From Enterococcus plantarum (GTDB taxonomy: Bacteria; Bacillota; Bacilli; Lactobacillales; Enterococcaceae): a DNA stretch of 64,000 nucleotides. This document shows, piece after piece, positions 39,733 to 50,078 of the stretch. Every line of letters begins with the position of its first letter. The stretch's first letter is position 1. Made by a program: the position numbers and the translations under genes. The stretch spans positions 236,760 through 300,759 of the forward strand of contig NZ_MIKA01000001.1 of assembly GCF_001730295.1 (NCBI RefSeq), read 5' to 3'. Under the pieces are notes generated by a model. It saw nothing but the letters and a program-made list of their open reading frames with translations. It was not told where the DNA came from and searched no databases.

Positions 39733-42204
39733 TTGGAAAAACGCCAGGATATTCAAGAATTGACGCTTGAAGAAGTAATGGGCGATCGTTTTGGAAGATA
39801 TTCCAAATATATCATTCAAGAACGTGCCCTACCTGATATTCGTGATGGGTTAAAACCTGTACAACGTAGAATTTTATTTTCCATGAATAAAGATGGAAAT
39901 ACATTTGAGAAAAGTTTTAGAAAATCTGCAAAATCTGTCGGAAATATCATGGGGAATTACCATCCTCATGGTGATAGCAGTATTTACGAAGCAATGGTTC
40001 GTTTAAGTCAAGACTGGAAACTACGTGAAGTTTTGATCGAAATGCACGGGAATAATGGGAGTATGGATGGTGATCCACCAGCTGCGATGCGGTATACAGA
40101 AGCGCGTTTGTCTGAATTAAGTGGAGAACTTCTGAAAGATATCGAAAAAGAAACTGTTGACTTCGTTTGGAACTTTGATGATACAGAAAAAGAGCCGACT
40201 GTTTTACCTGCTAAATACCCCAATTTACTCGTGAATGGTTCAACAGGGATCTCGGCAGGTTATGCTACAGAAATTCCTACTCACAATTTAGCGGAAATTA
40301 TCGATGGTACAATTTATTTAATCGATCATCCAAATGCAACCTTAGATAAGCTAATGGAATTTATTCCAGGACCGGATTTTCCAACAGGTGGTATTTTACA
40401 AGGGAAAGAAGAAATCAAAAAAGCTTATGAGACAGGTCGCGGCAAAGTAATCCTTCGCTCAAAAACAAGAATTGAACCTTTAAAAGGTGGAAAACAACAA
40501 ATTGTTGTCACCGAAATTCCTTATGAAGTGAACAAAGCGACATTGGTTAAGAAGATGGATGAAGTCCGTTTAAATAAAAAAATCGATGGTATTGCTGAAG
40601 TTCGTGATGAAAGTGACCGAACTGGGCTGCAAATTGCGATTGAGTTGAAAAAAGATACGAATGCCGAGGGTATTTTAAATTATCTTTTCAAAAATACTGA
40701 ATTACAAATCAATTACAACTTCAATATGGTTGCTATCGACAACATGACACCACAACAAGTTGGTTTAAAACGGATCTTAGATAGCTATATTGCACACCGC
40801 AAACAAGTCATTACAAACCGTAGCCAATTTGAATTGAACAAAGCTAAAAAACGTCAGCACATCGTTGCCGGTTTGATCAAAGCGCTGTCTATTTTAGATA
40901 AAGTAATCGAAACCATCCGTGCTAGTAAAGACAAAAAAGATGCTAAGATGAATCTGGTAAAAGCCTATGCATTTACTGAAGAACAAGCTGAAGCTATCGT
41001 GACGTTGCAATTGTATCGTTTAACCAATACAGACATCACACAACTTGAAAAGGAAGCAGAAGAGTTGAATCAGTTCGTCACTGAATTAACAAAAATTTTA
41101 AGTGATGAAAAAGAGTTGTTCAACGTAATGAAAAAAGAGTTACGTGAGGTCAAAAAACAATACGGCAACCCACGTTTAACTCAGATTGAAGATGAAATTC
41201 AAGAAATCAAGATTGATACAAAAGTTTTAGTTGCTCAAGAAGATGTCGTGGTGACTGTAACGCACGAAGGGTATATCAAGCGGAGCAGTTTGCGTTCTTA
41301 TAGCGCATCGAAGCCAGAAGAGGTCGGAATGAAAGAAGGAGACTTCTTGCTTTATACTGGGGAAGTAAATACCTTAGATCATATTTTACTGATTACAAAT
41401 AAAGCCAACGTGATTTATCGTCCAGTTCATGAACTTCCTGACTTACGATGGAAGGAAATAGGTGAACATATTTCACAAGCTATTCTAAATCTATCAGTAG
41501 ATGAATCCATTATTGCTGTTTATACCTATAAAGAACTATCTCCAACGAAGACATTTGTTTTCATGACAAAAGAAGGTATGATCAAACAAAGTAAAATGAC
41601 CGATTTCGAACCATGGAGAACGTATAAGAGCCGTCCAACGAACTGCATGAAATTGAAATCGGACTCAGATGAAATTGTAAATGTGTATTTAACAAATGAA
41701 CAAAAGATCTTAGATGTCTTTTTAGTCAGCCATCGCGGTTTCGGTTTACGCTATCCATTAGAAGAAGTACCAGTAGTTGGTGCTAAAGCTGCTGGAGTTA
41801 AGGCAATGAACTTAAAAGAGCAAGATTATGTAGTCAACGGCTTACTTGTCCATGAAGACGGAGACACACCAGTTGTAGTATTAACGCAACGAGGAAGTAT
41901 CAAACGAATGTTAGCACAAGAATTACCTCAACTCGGGCGAGCAAAACGCGGACTAATGGTTCTTAGAGAATTGAAAAAGAACCCTCATCGCGTAACATTT
42001 ATGTCTGAAAGTAGTCCTTTAGAATTACTAGTGACAACACAAAATGGTAAACAATATACGCTGGATTCAGAAAAATATCCAATCAATGATCGAACATCTA
42101 ATGGTTCATTTATGCTTGATGAAAAACAAGATGGTGAAATTTTAGAAGTTCATGAAATGCATACAGCAGAATTAATACCTAAAAATGAAGAAGAATCTAA
42201 ATAG
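39733..42204 (+). CDS. parC: DNA topoisomerase IV subunit A
   Basis: The breakage-reunion subunit of topoisomerase IV, 823 residues. The N-terminal winged helix domain carries the catalytic Tyr in AAMRYTEAR, and six beta-pinwheel repeats make up the C-terminal domain. The quinolone region reads HPHGDSSIYEAM, with the Ser and Glu equivalent to E. coli S80 and E84 intact (S82 and E86 here). A TTG at 39733 fits GGGAG eight bases upstream; a GTG at 39724 lies inside the ribosome site and is rejected. Confidence 0.95.
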   Translation: MEKRQDIQELTLEEVMGDRFGRYSKYIIQERALPDIRDGLKPVQRRILFSMNKDGNTFEKSFRKSAKSVGNIMGNYHPHGDSSIYEAMVRLSQDWKLREVLIEMHGNNGSMDGDPPAAMRYTEARLSELSGELLKDIEKETVDFVWNFDDTEKEPTVLPAKYPNLLVNGSTGISAGYATEIPTHNLAEIIDGTIYLIDHPNATLDKLMEFIPGPDFPTGGILQGKEEIKKAYETGRGKVILRSKTRIEPLKGGKQQIVVTEIPYEVNKATLVKKMDEVRLNKKIDGIAEVRDESDRTGLQIAIELKKDTNAEGILNYLFKNTELQINYNFNMVAIDNMTPQQVGLKRILDSYIAHRKQVITNRSQFELNKAKKRQHIVAGLIKALSILDKVIETIRASKDKKDAKMNLVKAYAFTEEQAEAIVTLQLYRLTNTDITQLEKEAEELNQFVTELTKILSDEKELFNVMKKELREVKKQYGNPRLTQIEDEIQEIKIDTKVLVAQEDVVVTVTHEGYIKRSSLRSYSASKPEEVGMKEGDFLLYTGEVNTLDHILLITNKANVIYRPVHELPDLRWKEIGEHISQAILNLSVDESIIAVYTYKELSPTKTFVFMTKEGMIKQSKMTDFEPWRTYKSRPTNCMKLKSDSDEIVNVYLTNEQKILDVFLVSHRGFGLRYPLEEVPVVGAKAAGVKAMNLKEQDYVVNGLLVHEDGDTPVVVLTQRGSIKRMLAQELPQLGRAKRGLMVLRELKKNPHRVTFMSESSPLELLVTTQNGKQYTLDSEKYPINDRTSNGSFMLDEKQDGEILEVHEMHTAELIPKNEEESK

Positions 42205-42236
42205 GACTGTTAAACTGTTCTATAGAATTAAAAGGA

Positions 42237-42271
42237 AGAAGCCTCTGTACTAGTACAGAGGCTTCTTTTTC
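42237..42271. terminator. Terminator after parC (perfect palindrome)
   Basis: A perfect 30-bp palindrome at 42237-42266 (arms AGAAGCCTCTGTACT) is followed by T residues. A second weaker hairpin, AACTAAAAAC/GTTTTTAGTT at 42330-42363 with a T run, lies further on and could be a back-up terminator. Confidence 0.9.
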
Positions 42272-42413
42272 TATTACAGATTTCTTATATTTTTTATCTG
42301 CATAAGGAAAATTAGTTAATTAAATCACAAACTAAAAACACTGATAATTTAACGTTTTTAGTTTTTTTTATCTGAAAATAAGGAAATTAGCTCAAATTAT
42401 AGTAAGGAAAAGC

Positions 42414-42441
42414 TTGCATATAATCAATCATGTGTTATACT
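42414..42441 (+). promoter_or_regulatory. Promoter of pflB
   Basis: TTGCAT at 42414-42419 and TATACT at 42436-42441 are 16 bp apart, about 50 bp before the pflB ATG. A TGTG...CACA dyad spans the -10 region; it is not a good Rex or FNR site. Confidence 0.65.
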
Positions 42442-42491
42442 AATCACATAAAGCTGTTACAATAGATTTCAGCATACTAAGGAGGCCCACA

Positions 42492-44738
42492 ATGGAACAA
42501 TGGAAAGGCTTTAAAGGCGACAAATGGAAAACATCAGTAGACACACGTGATTTCATCCAAAGAAACTACACTGAATACAAAGGCGACGATTCTTTCCTGG
42601 AGCCAATCGCACCAAGTACAGACAAATTATGGACAAAATTACAGGAATTATTTGAGATACAACATGAAAAAAATGGTGTATACGATATGGATACTAACAT
42701 TCCTGCAACCGTTACATCTCACGAACCTGGATATTTGATTAAAGAAGAAGAAACAATCGTTGGTTTACAAACAGATGTACCATTGAAACAAGCATTCATG
42801 CCATTTGGTGGTATCAACATGGCTAATAACTCATTAACATCAAATGGTTACGAAGTAGATGCTGAGATGTCTAAAATCTTCACAGAGTGGAGAAAAACTC
42901 ATAACCAAGGAGTTTTTGATGCCTACACACCAGAAATGAGATCCGCACGTAAAAATAAAATCATCACAGGTCTTCCAGATGCTTATGGTCGTGGCCGCAT
43001 TATCGGTGACTATCGTCGTATTGCGTTATACGGAATGGACTTTTTGATTGCTGAAAAGAAAAAAGATTTAAGTAATACTGGTAACAAAGTAATGACAGAT
43101 GACGTGATTCGTTTAAGAGAAGAAATTTCTGAACAAATCAGAGCAATGGCTGACTTAAAAGAAATGGCTTCAACTTATGGGTTTGATATTTCACAACCAG
43201 CAGCTAATGCAAAAGAAGCGATTCAATGGTTATACTTCGGTTACCTAGGTGCTATCAAATCACAAAATGGTGCTGCTATGTCTATCGGACGCATCTCTGC
43301 GTTCTTAGATATCTATATCCAGCGTGATTTAGAAGCAGGTGTAATCACTGAATTTGAAGCACAAGAAATGATCGATCACTTAATTATGAAATTACGTATG
43401 GTTAAATTTGCTCGTACACCTGAATACAACCAATTATTCTCTGGTTACCCAATCTGGGCTACATTATCAATCGCTGGTATGGGCTTAGATGGACGTTCAT
43501 TAGTGACGAAGAGTGACTTCCGTATCTTACACACATTAACAAACATGGGCCCATCTCCTGAACCTAACTTAACTGTGTTATATTCTTCACATTTACCAGT
43601 TGGATTTAGAACATTTGCTTCTAAGATTGCAAAACAAAGTTCATCTATTCAATTCGAAAATGATGACTTATTACGTGCTAACTGGGGTTCTGACGACTGT
43701 GCTATCGCATGTTGTGTGTCTGCAACAGTTATGGGTAAAGATATGCAATTCTTCGGTGCTCGTGCCAACTTAGCAAAAGCCGTTCTTTATGCAATCAACG
43801 GTGGTGTAGACGAAAAAACTAAAATGCAAGTAGCTCCTAAATTCCGTCCAATGACAGGTGATACTTTGGACTATAATGAATTTATTGATCGCTACAAAGA
43901 CATCATGGATTGGTTAGCAGAATTATATGTAAATACATTAAATGTTATCCACTATATGCACGATAAGTATTCTTATGAAGCAGCACAATTAGCCTTCATG
44001 GAAAGCGACTTACAACGTACTTTCGCAACGGGTATTGCCGGAATTTCACATGCTGCTGACTCAGTAATGGCAATCAAACACGGTAACGTACAAGTAATCC
44101 GTGACGAAGACGGCTTAGCAATTGATTATGTTCCTCAAAATGAGTTCCCAACTTATGGTAACGACAATGAAGAAGCAGATGCAATGGCTAACTGGATTCT
44201 TGAATACTTCATGACTCAAATCAGACGTCAACATACGTACCGTAATGCGAAACCTACAACATCATTATTAACAATCACTTCAAATGTTGTTTATGGTAAA
44301 GCAACTGGTAATACACCAGACGGACGTCGTGCAGGTAAACCACTAGCACCAGGTGCTAACCCTAGTTACCAAGATGGTAAATTCTTAGGTGAGAAAAATG
44401 GTCTTTTAGCATCTCTTAACTCAACTGCTAGATTAGAATACACAAGTGCATTAGATGGAATCTCTAATACACAAACAATCAATCCTAATGGTTTAGGTAA
44501 AGACGATGATACAAGAATTGATAACTTACGTAACGTAATGGATGGCTACTTTGATAAAGGTGGATACCACTTGAACGTTAACGTATTCACAAATGAACTA
44601 TTATTAGATGCACAAGCACATCCAGAAAAATACCCTAACTTAACAATCCGTGTATCTGGATATGCAGTGAAATTCCGTGACTTAACACCTGAACAACAAG
44701 CAGATGTTATTTCTAGAACTTCACATGACAGACTATAA
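42492..44738 (+). CDS. pflB: Formate C-acetyltransferase (pyruvate formate-lyase)
   Basis: A glycyl-radical enzyme of 748 residues that splits pyruvate with CoA into acetyl-CoA and formate under anaerobic conditions. The catalytic Cys pair is C407-C408 in [16 protein letters not shown]. The radical Gly is G723 in RVSGYAVKF, close to the C-terminus as in all such enzymes. AGGAGG precedes the ATG. The activase gene follows after 65 bp with a weak terminator-like hairpin between, which may lower pflA relative to pflB. Confidence 0.98.
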   Translation: MEQWKGFKGDKWKTSVDTRDFIQRNYTEYKGDDSFLEPIAPSTDKLWTKLQELFEIQHEKNGVYDMDTNIPATVTSHEPGYLIKEEETIVGLQTDVPLKQAFMPFGGINMANNSLTSNGYEVDAEMSKIFTEWRKTHNQGVFDAYTPEMRSARKNKIITGLPDAYGRGRIIGDYRRIALYGMDFLIAEKKKDLSNTGNKVMTDDVIRLREEISEQIRAMADLKEMASTYGFDISQPAANAKEAIQWLYFGYLGAIKSQNGAAMSIGRISAFLDIYIQRDLEAGVITEFEAQEMIDHLIMKLRMVKFARTPEYNQLFSGYPIWATLSIAGMGLDGRSLVTKSDFRILHTLTNMGPSPEPNLTVLYSSHLPVGFRTFASKIAKQSSSIQFENDDLLRANWGSDDCAIACCVSATVMGKDMQFFGARANLAKAVLYAINGGVDEKTKMQVAPKFRPMTGDTLDYNEFIDRYKDIMDWLAELYVNTLNVIHYMHDKYSYEAAQLAFMESDLQRTFATGIAGISHAADSVMAIKHGNVQVIRDEDGLAIDYVPQNEFPTYGNDNEEADAMANWILEYFMTQIRRQHTYRNAKPTTSLLTITSNVVYGKATGNTPDGRRAGKPLAPGANPSYQDGKFLGEKNGLLASLNSTARLEYTSALDGISNTQTINPNGLGKDDDTRIDNLRNVMDGYFDKGGYHLNVNVFTNELLLDAQAHPEKYPNLTIRVSGYAVKFRDLTPEQQADVISRTSHDRL

Positions 44739-44752
44739 TAAACGATTAATTG

Positions 44753-44783
44753 AAGGGTTGGCCACGTGTCAGCCCTTTTTTTA
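44753..44783 (+). terminator. Attenuating hairpin between pflB and pflA
   Basis: AAGGGTTG pairs with CAGCCCTT (one G-U) with an inner CAC/GTG pair and a T run. It is likely a partial terminator reducing pflA expression. Confidence 0.7.
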
Positions 44784-44803
44784 AAAGAAATGAGGAACGA
44801 GCA

Positions 44804-45568
44804 ATGACAACTCCTGTTATCGGTAGAATTCACTCTACAGAAAATTTTGGGACCGTTGACGGACCTGGTGTTCGATTCATCGTATTTACACAAGGCTGCC
44901 GCATGCGCTGTCAATTTTGTCATAACCCCGACACTTGGAAAATCGGGTCTGGTGGACATGAGGTTACCACAGATGAAGTGTTAGATGAAGCAATCAAATA
45001 CCGTTCTTATTGGGGAGAAAAAGGTGGAATTACTGTAAGTGGCGGTGAGCCATTACTCCAATTAGAATTTTTAACAGATTTATTTAAAAAGGCTAAAGAA
45101 AAAGGAATACATACAACAATTGATACTTGTGGCAAACCATTTACAAGAGAAGAACCCTTTTTTAGCCAATTCCAAGAATTAATGAACTATACGGACTTAT
45201 TATTATTTGATATCAAACACATTGATAATGAACAGCATAAGTTACTTACTTCCTTAGGAAATGAAAATATTTTAGAAATGGCCCAATATCTTTCAGAGAT
45301 TGGGAAACCTGTTTGGATTCGTCACGTTTTAGTTCCTGAGCGTAGTGATTATGATGAATACTTGATTCGTTTAGATGAATTCATAAAAACATTGAAGAAT
45401 GTCGATAAAGTTGAAGTTTTACCCTATCACACAATGGGAAAATACAAATGGGATGAATTAGGGTTAGAATATCCACTTAATGGGATAGAACCACCTAAAG
45501 ACGATAGGATAGCAAATGCTAAAAAGTTACTTCATGTCGATGATTATCAAGGCTATACGACAAGATAA
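44804..45568 (+). CDS. pflA: Pyruvate formate-lyase activating enzyme
   Basis: A radical-SAM activase of 254 residues that installs the glycyl radical on PflB. The iron-sulfur motif CxxxCxxC is C32-C36-C39 in GCRMRCQFCHNPD, and SAM-binding follows in VSGGEPLLQ. The ATG at 44804 has GAGGA upstream; the frame open from 44750 includes the hairpin and is rejected. A terminator follows. Confidence 0.97.
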   Translation: MTTPVIGRIHSTENFGTVDGPGVRFIVFTQGCRMRCQFCHNPDTWKIGSGGHEVTTDEVLDEAIKYRSYWGEKGGITVSGGEPLLQLEFLTDLFKKAKEKGIHTTIDTCGKPFTREEPFFSQFQELMNYTDLLLFDIKHIDNEQHKLLTSLGNENILEMAQYLSEIGKPVWIRHVLVPERSDYDEYLIRLDEFIKTLKNVDKVEVLPYHTMGKYKWDELGLEYPLNGIEPPKDDRIANAKKLLHVDDYQGYTTR

Positions 45569-45573
45569 CGTAT

Positions 45574-45620
45574 AAAAATGGAAAAGACCGACAATTATTG
45601 TTGTTTCTTTTCTATTTTTT
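45574..45620 (+). terminator. Terminator after pflA
   Basis: AAAAATGGAAAAGA pairs with TCTTTTCTATTTTT with an inner ACAA/TTGT pair and ends in T residues. Confidence 0.8.
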
Positions 45621-45663
45621 GTTATTATTAATAATGAAGAAAAAGAAGGAGTGAACTATTTTT

Positions 45664-46590
45664 ATGTCAAAAATTCTTGTTTTTGGACACCAAAATCCTG
45701 ATACAGATGCTATTGGAGCAGCAATCAGCTTTGCATACTTACAAAAAGAACTAGGCAAAGATACAGAACCAGTTGCATTAGGAACGCCGAGTGAAGAAAC
45801 GCAATACGCACTAGACTATTTTAAAGTAGATGCACCAAGAGTAGTAGAGACAGCGGCTGGAGAAACAAATCAAGTCATGTTAGTCGATCATAATGAATTT
45901 CAACAAAGTATTGCAGATATTGCAGAACTAAATATCCTTGCAGTCGTTGACCATCACCGTATCGCTAACTTTGAGACTGCTGATCCGTTATATTACCGTG
46001 CGGAACCTGTTGGTTGCACAAGTACAATCGTTTTAAAACTCTTTAAAGAAAATAATGTCACCGTTCCTAAACAAATTGCCGGAATGATGGTGTCTGCCAT
46101 TATTTCAGACACACTTTTATTTAAATCACCAACATGTACACAAGAAGATATTGATGCAGCACACGAATTAGCTGTTATTGCAGAAATCAATTTAGACGGT
46201 TACGGCTTAGACATGCTAAAAGCTGGTACAAATTTAAGCGATAAAACTGCTGAAACGTTATTAGACTTAGATGCTAAGAGCTTCCCAATGGGGGATAAAA
46301 ACGTTCGAATCGCACAGGTCAATACAGTTGATCTAAACGAAGTCCTAGATCGCCAAAATGAGCTAGAAGCCGCAATGAACACTGCAAATTCTACAAATGG
46401 CTATGACTTATTCGTATTGATCATTACAAACATTTTAAACAGCGACTCAGAATTATTAGTAATCGGAGATTCTCTAGACAAAGTAGAAGCAGCATTTAAA
46501 GTTAAACTGGACAATAATCGTGCATTCCTAAATGGTGTTGTTTCACGTAAAAAACAAGTTGTTCCTCAATTAACTGAAGCATTCAGTTAA
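45664..46590 (+). CDS. ppaC: Manganese-dependent inorganic pyrophosphatase
   Basis: A family II (DHH) pyrophosphatase of 308 residues. Metal ligands H9, D13 and D15 are in [12 protein letters not shown], followed by [16 protein letters not shown] and a C-terminal DHHA2 domain with [10 protein letters not shown]. It hydrolyses PPi made by biosynthetic reactions. ATG at 45664 after AAGGAGTG. It is monocistronic between two terminators. Confidence 0.97.
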   Translation: MSKILVFGHQNPDTDAIGAAISFAYLQKELGKDTEPVALGTPSEETQYALDYFKVDAPRVVETAAGETNQVMLVDHNEFQQSIADIAELNILAVVDHHRIANFETADPLYYRAEPVGCTSTIVLKLFKENNVTVPKQIAGMMVSAIISDTLLFKSPTCTQEDIDAAHELAVIAEINLDGYGLDMLKAGTNLSDKTAETLLDLDAKSFPMGDKNVRIAQVNTVDLNEVLDRQNELEAAMNTANSTNGYDLFVLIITNILNSDSELLVIGDSLDKVEAAFKVKLDNNRAFLNGVVSRKKQVVPQLTEAFS

Positions 46591-46621
46591 AAGTCACACA
46601 CATCTGATTTAGCAACTTCAT

Positions 46622-46665
46622 AAACTACAGGTGGTGTTCTCATTACGCCAGCTGTAGTTTTTATT
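46622..46665 (+). terminator. Terminator after ppaC
   Basis: AAACTACAG pairs with CTGTAGTTT plus an inner TGG/CCA, followed by T residues. Confidence 0.85.
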
Positions 46666-46701
46666 AGTTATCAAAGTTAAACGAGAAAGAGTGATTCTAC
46701 C

Positions 46702-47637
46702 GTGAAAAATGTAAGCTATTATTTTGCATCGAATAAAAGTGAAGAAGAATTAACCAGAATCATCTCAGATCCATTGTTCACAAGGATTGTTAGGTACCTT
46801 TCAGAGCGCAAAGAACAAGATGTGATTTTACGACAAATAAAAGCGAATATCTTAACAGATAAAAATTTAGAATTATACTTGGACAAGTTGATCAAATACA
46901 ATCTGATTGAAAGGGCAAATAGAAGATACACATTAACTTTTCCAATTTTTTCTCAGGGGGAATCACTAACATTACCCGATTCGATCACACAATCTTTTAG
47001 AGCGGTTACACAGACAGAATCTATATCAACGGATTATTTTGTATTGGGTGAATGGCTTTGGTCTTTATTATTTCAAGAAGAACAAGATCCCTATTTTTTT
47101 GGCATTGAATTATCTTCAAAAAGCTTACCAATCTTTCGTAAAAGAGAAGAGGGGAATGATTTGCTACGTTTTGTTTCTGTTTATCCTGAGGAGCTTGTAC
47201 CGTTAGATCTGGCAAATTATTTCAATTTACTATCGAGAAGGCAAGAATTACCCTCTCATTTTGAACCTTTACAGAATATAATCGGAGATGTTGATATTCA
47301 TTATTTTATTCCACAAATGCAAAAGGTATTGCGAGCTATAAAACGAAATAGGACTAGAGATAGCAAAAAAAATATTTTTCAAGAGGCACTATTGGTGACT
47401 GGTGACCTTAAAAAAAATGAAGAGAATCAATTGTTTCTTGCTACGCCGATTTTAGACAGTACTGAACCTTCTGAAGCATTTCAACTTGCCTTAGACAAAC
47501 TGAAGACAGAATTGACTCTTTTATGGGAAGGGATTGAAACAAACAATCAACGCCTATTCTATAAACAGCAGTTATATAGTTTTATAGTAGTAAATTATCT
47601 ACCTATAGATCAAAACTACATTAAGTACTTTAAATAG
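46702..47637 (+). CDS. Uncharacterised protein, possible DUF1803-type N-terminus
   Basis: A 311-residue soluble protein. The first 80 residues look like a winged-helix (FTRIVRYLSERKEQDVILRQ...LDKLIKYNLIERANRRYTLT), and the rest is mixed alpha/beta without motifs I can name. The winged-helix part resembles the DUF1803 proteins found beside ppaC in streptococci, and the position fits. A GTG at 46702 is the start, after GAAAGAGTG. It could be a regulator or a nucleic-acid-binding protein; no function is assigned. Confidence 0.6.
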   Translation: MKNVSYYFASNKSEEELTRIISDPLFTRIVRYLSERKEQDVILRQIKANILTDKNLELYLDKLIKYNLIERANRRYTLTFPIFSQGESLTLPDSITQSFRAVTQTESISTDYFVLGEWLWSLLFQEEQDPYFFGIELSSKSLPIFRKREEGNDLLRFVSVYPEELVPLDLANYFNLLSRRQELPSHFEPLQNIIGDVDIHYFIPQMQKVLRAIKRNRTRDSKKNIFQEALLVTGDLKKNEENQLFLATPILDSTEPSEAFQLALDKLKTELTLLWEGIETNNQRLFYKQQLYSFIVVNYLPIDQNYIKYFK

Positions 47638-47680
47638 AAAGTTACCATAATTATGTTATGTAACCTAAAATGAAAGATTT

Positions 47681-47725
47681 AAACCATCCGCTCCTGATTG
47701 ACGAAAAATCAAGAGCGGATGGTTT
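47681..47725. terminator. Terminator between the unknown gene and UPF0316
   Basis: A 13-bp perfect stem, AAACCATCCGCTC with GAGCGGATGGTTT, includes an inner TGATT/AATCA. It is placed to serve both convergent genes, though the T runs are short. Confidence 0.75.
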
Positions 47726-47726
47726 A

Positions 47727-48260
47727 TTAATGGTTTCTTTTACGTACTTTCTTTGTCCAAAACCCACCTGAGATAAACTTAGGCTCATAAGAAATGATAA
47801 AAGCTCTAGGTTCTTCTTCGTTGATTAATTTGTATAAACTGCGTTCATTTTTACGTGGAGAAAGAATTTCTAATATCATTCGTTCGCCTTCGCGACCTGC
47901 ACCGAAACTTTGAGTAACACCATAACCATGTTCTCTTAGTATTTCCGGTAAATTTAATTGTTCCGTTGAAGAGGGGAGGATAGCTGTTACCATAATATAA
48001 CCTAAAGCTAAATAATCCTCAATTTTGATTCCGACGCTGATCCCAACCGCATAACCAAGAGCATATACAACTAGATTTATCGGGTTATCTAAACGGTTCA
48101 ATACCATGCTGAGTCCTAATACATAAATCGTTATTTCAGCCATACTGACTAAAGGAGCAATTAAACGATACCCTTTCATTGTCAGCATAAAACGAATTGT
48201 ATTCAATGTGATATAAGAAAAATTGACCACAAAGATTGTAATGAGCATTTTGATGTCCAT
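47727..48260 (-). CDS. UPF0316 (DUF2179/DUF5698) membrane protein
   Basis: A 177-residue protein with three N-terminal transmembrane helices (to about residue 85) and a C-terminal cytosolic DUF2179 domain (AGREGERMILEILSPRKNERSLYKLI). The stretch RFMLTMKGYRLIAPLVSMAEITIYVLGLS is typical of UPF0316 proteins such as YebE. Related DUF2179 domains bind small nucleotides in other proteins, but the role here is unknown. ATG at 48260 after GAGGTATCT. Confidence 0.9.
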   Translation of the reverse strand: MDIKMLITIFVVNFSYITLNTIRFMLTMKGYRLIAPLVSMAEITIYVLGLSMVLNRLDNPINLVVYALGYAVGISVGIKIEDYLALGYIMVTAILPSSTEQLNLPEILREHGYGVTQSFGAGREGERMILEILSPRKNERSLYKLINEEEPRAFIISYEPKFISGGFWTKKVRKRNH

Positions 48261-48471
48261 TTTTTAGATACCTCTTTTCAATTAAACATATCTGCATATT
48301 ATAGTACAACATTATGAGAATTAAAATAGGGAATGTCCAAATATAATTAAAAATTGTATTTACCTAGTTCCTAAAATAGATAAAAATTATATATGGCGTT
48401 ATTGTTGGATGAATCAATAGTTTTTGCTATAATCAATGTACTACGTTTTTATAAGGGAGAAATGAAATCGG

Positions 48472-49932
48472 ATGAGAATATTTATCATCATACTTTTGGT
48501 GTTATTGTTATTAAATACAACGGCAGCACTTATTACTGTTTTTAGAAAACCACGGGGCATTTCTAGCGTTCTGGCATGGATCATGACATTGTTGTTCCTA
48601 CCAGGTATTGGTTTTATTATTTATCTTTTTTGCGGTAGAGGGATCAACGGTCAAAAGGTTTTTAATCTAACCGCTCACGATAAAGAAAAGATTGCTGAAA
48701 TCAAAAATATAGTCGATGACGACAATCTAAAATCAGACGGAAAATTAGATATTAATTTGCTAACAGACGCTCGCGTTTTGAACCGATACTTTAGAAATAT
48801 GGATTCTTCACCATTAAGCAAACGAAATAGTCTCAAAATTTATACCGATGGAAAAGAAAAGTTCGATGCCTTATTCGAAGATATCCGCCATGCTAAAGAA
48901 ACAGTTCATGTTGAATATTATTCATTTTTTAATGATCATATAGGCAATCAGTTTTTAGATTTATTAGGGGAAAAAGTCAAAGAGGGCGTAGCTGTTCATT
49001 TAATATATGATCCATGGGGTTCTCCAGGTGCAAACAAGAAGTTCTTTGCGCGATTCGTTGCTTTAGGTGGGAAAGTAGCGCCCTTTATTACCTCTAAAAA
49101 TATGATCAGTAAAACTCGTCTCAATTATCATTTGCATCGTAAAATAGTCGTAATTGACGGGAAAATAGGGTGGACTGGTGGATTTAATGTGGGGGATCAG
49201 TATCTAGGAGAAAGTAAGAAATTCGGTTACTGGAGAGATACACACATCCGCTTGGTAGGAACTTCTGTTTTCTCATTGCAAGAGATTTTTATTATGGATT
49301 GGAATGCTTCTGTCCAACATGACTCACACAAAATGGATTATTTAGAGAACTATTTTCAAATTGCCGAGGACAATGAGCTTGGAAACTTAGCATTACAAGT
49401 TGTTTCTGACGGTCCAGATTCTGAAGAAGAAATACTAAAAAGTGGTTTTATCAAAATGATTTTGTCAGCTGAAAAATCGGTGTGGATTCAAACGCCATAC
49501 TTAATTCCTGATGATAGTATGATCAACGCCTTATTAATTGCTGTTCGATCAGGAATCGATGTACGAATTATGATTCCATGTATGCCAGATCATCCATTTA
49601 TCTATCGTGCAACACAATATTATGCAAACTATCTGCACAAACGTGGGGTCAAAATATACATGTATCAGAATGGTTTTTTACATGCTAAAACAATGGTTAT
49701 TGACAATGAAATTTGCATGGTTGGTACGACAAATCAGGATATTAGAAGTTATGCCTTGAATTTTGAGGTAAGCACATTTATCTACGATACAAGAATCGCA
49801 TGGGAACTGACACAAATAGTTGAAATGGATATGAATAACAGCATCTTATTAACGGATGAAATCATTCAAAACCAATCACATTGGTTACGATTTAAGCAGA
49901 ATTTTTCACGGTTACTATCACCGATATTGTAA
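48472..49932 (+). CDS. cls: Cardiolipin synthase
   Basis: A phospholipase-D-family enzyme of 486 residues that condenses two phosphatidylglycerols to cardiolipin. Two N-terminal transmembrane helices are followed by two HKD motifs: HLHRKIVVIDGKIGWTGG and LHAKTMVIDNEICMVGT. The PWGSPGANKKFF and YYANYLHKRGVK stretches are also typical. ATG at 48472 after AAGGGAG. Changes in cls are linked to daptomycin resistance in enterococci; nothing mutant is evident here. Confidence 0.96.
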   Translation: MRIFIIILLVLLLLNTTAALITVFRKPRGISSVLAWIMTLLFLPGIGFIIYLFCGRGINGQKVFNLTAHDKEKIAEIKNIVDDDNLKSDGKLDINLLTDARVLNRYFRNMDSSPLSKRNSLKIYTDGKEKFDALFEDIRHAKETVHVEYYSFFNDHIGNQFLDLLGEKVKEGVAVHLIYDPWGSPGANKKFFARFVALGGKVAPFITSKNMISKTRLNYHLHRKIVVIDGKIGWTGGFNVGDQYLGESKKFGYWRDTHIRLVGTSVFSLQEIFIMDWNASVQHDSHKMDYLENYFQIAEDNELGNLALQVVSDGPDSEEEILKSGFIKMILSAEKSVWIQTPYLIPDDSMINALLIAVRSGIDVRIMIPCMPDHPFIYRATQYYANYLHKRGVKIYMYQNGFLHAKTMVIDNEICMVGTTNQDIRSYALNFEVSTFIYDTRIAWELTQIVEMDMNNSILLTDEIIQNQSHWLRFKQNFSRLLSPIL

Positions 49933-49979
49933 GCTTAAATTATGAATGAATACTTAAAAAAGATTAACTGAACAGAGTA

Positions 49980-50021
49980 AAAAAATCGAACAAGGTGAGG
50001 GATTGCTATGTTCGATTTTTT
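49980..50021 (+). terminator. Terminator after cls
   Basis: A 13-bp perfect stem, AAAAAATCGAACA with TGTTCGATTTTTT, has a 16-base loop. Confidence 0.88.
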
Positions 50022-50044
50022 ATGATTATATTCTAGTTAACATA

Positions 50045-50062
50045 ATATACATTATACAAAGT
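50045..50062. repeat. Dispersed motif, copy A
   Basis: ATATACATTATACAAAGT, a degenerate member of a roughly 22-bp family with consensus near CAATCTATACATTATAAGAA. It lies just past the 3' end of the acidic-protein gene. Confidence 0.5.
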
Positions 50063-50078
50063 AGCTTTCTTGTTAAAT

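Noticed and set aside
42330..42450. Rex or FNR box at the pflB promoter
   Set aside because: The TGTG...CACA dyad across the -10 region does not match either consensus well enough.
48303..48323. Sixth copy of the 50-52 kb motif (ACAACATTATGAGAATT) upstream of cls
   Set aside because: Only about 11 central bases agree, so it cannot be told from chance in AT-rich DNA.
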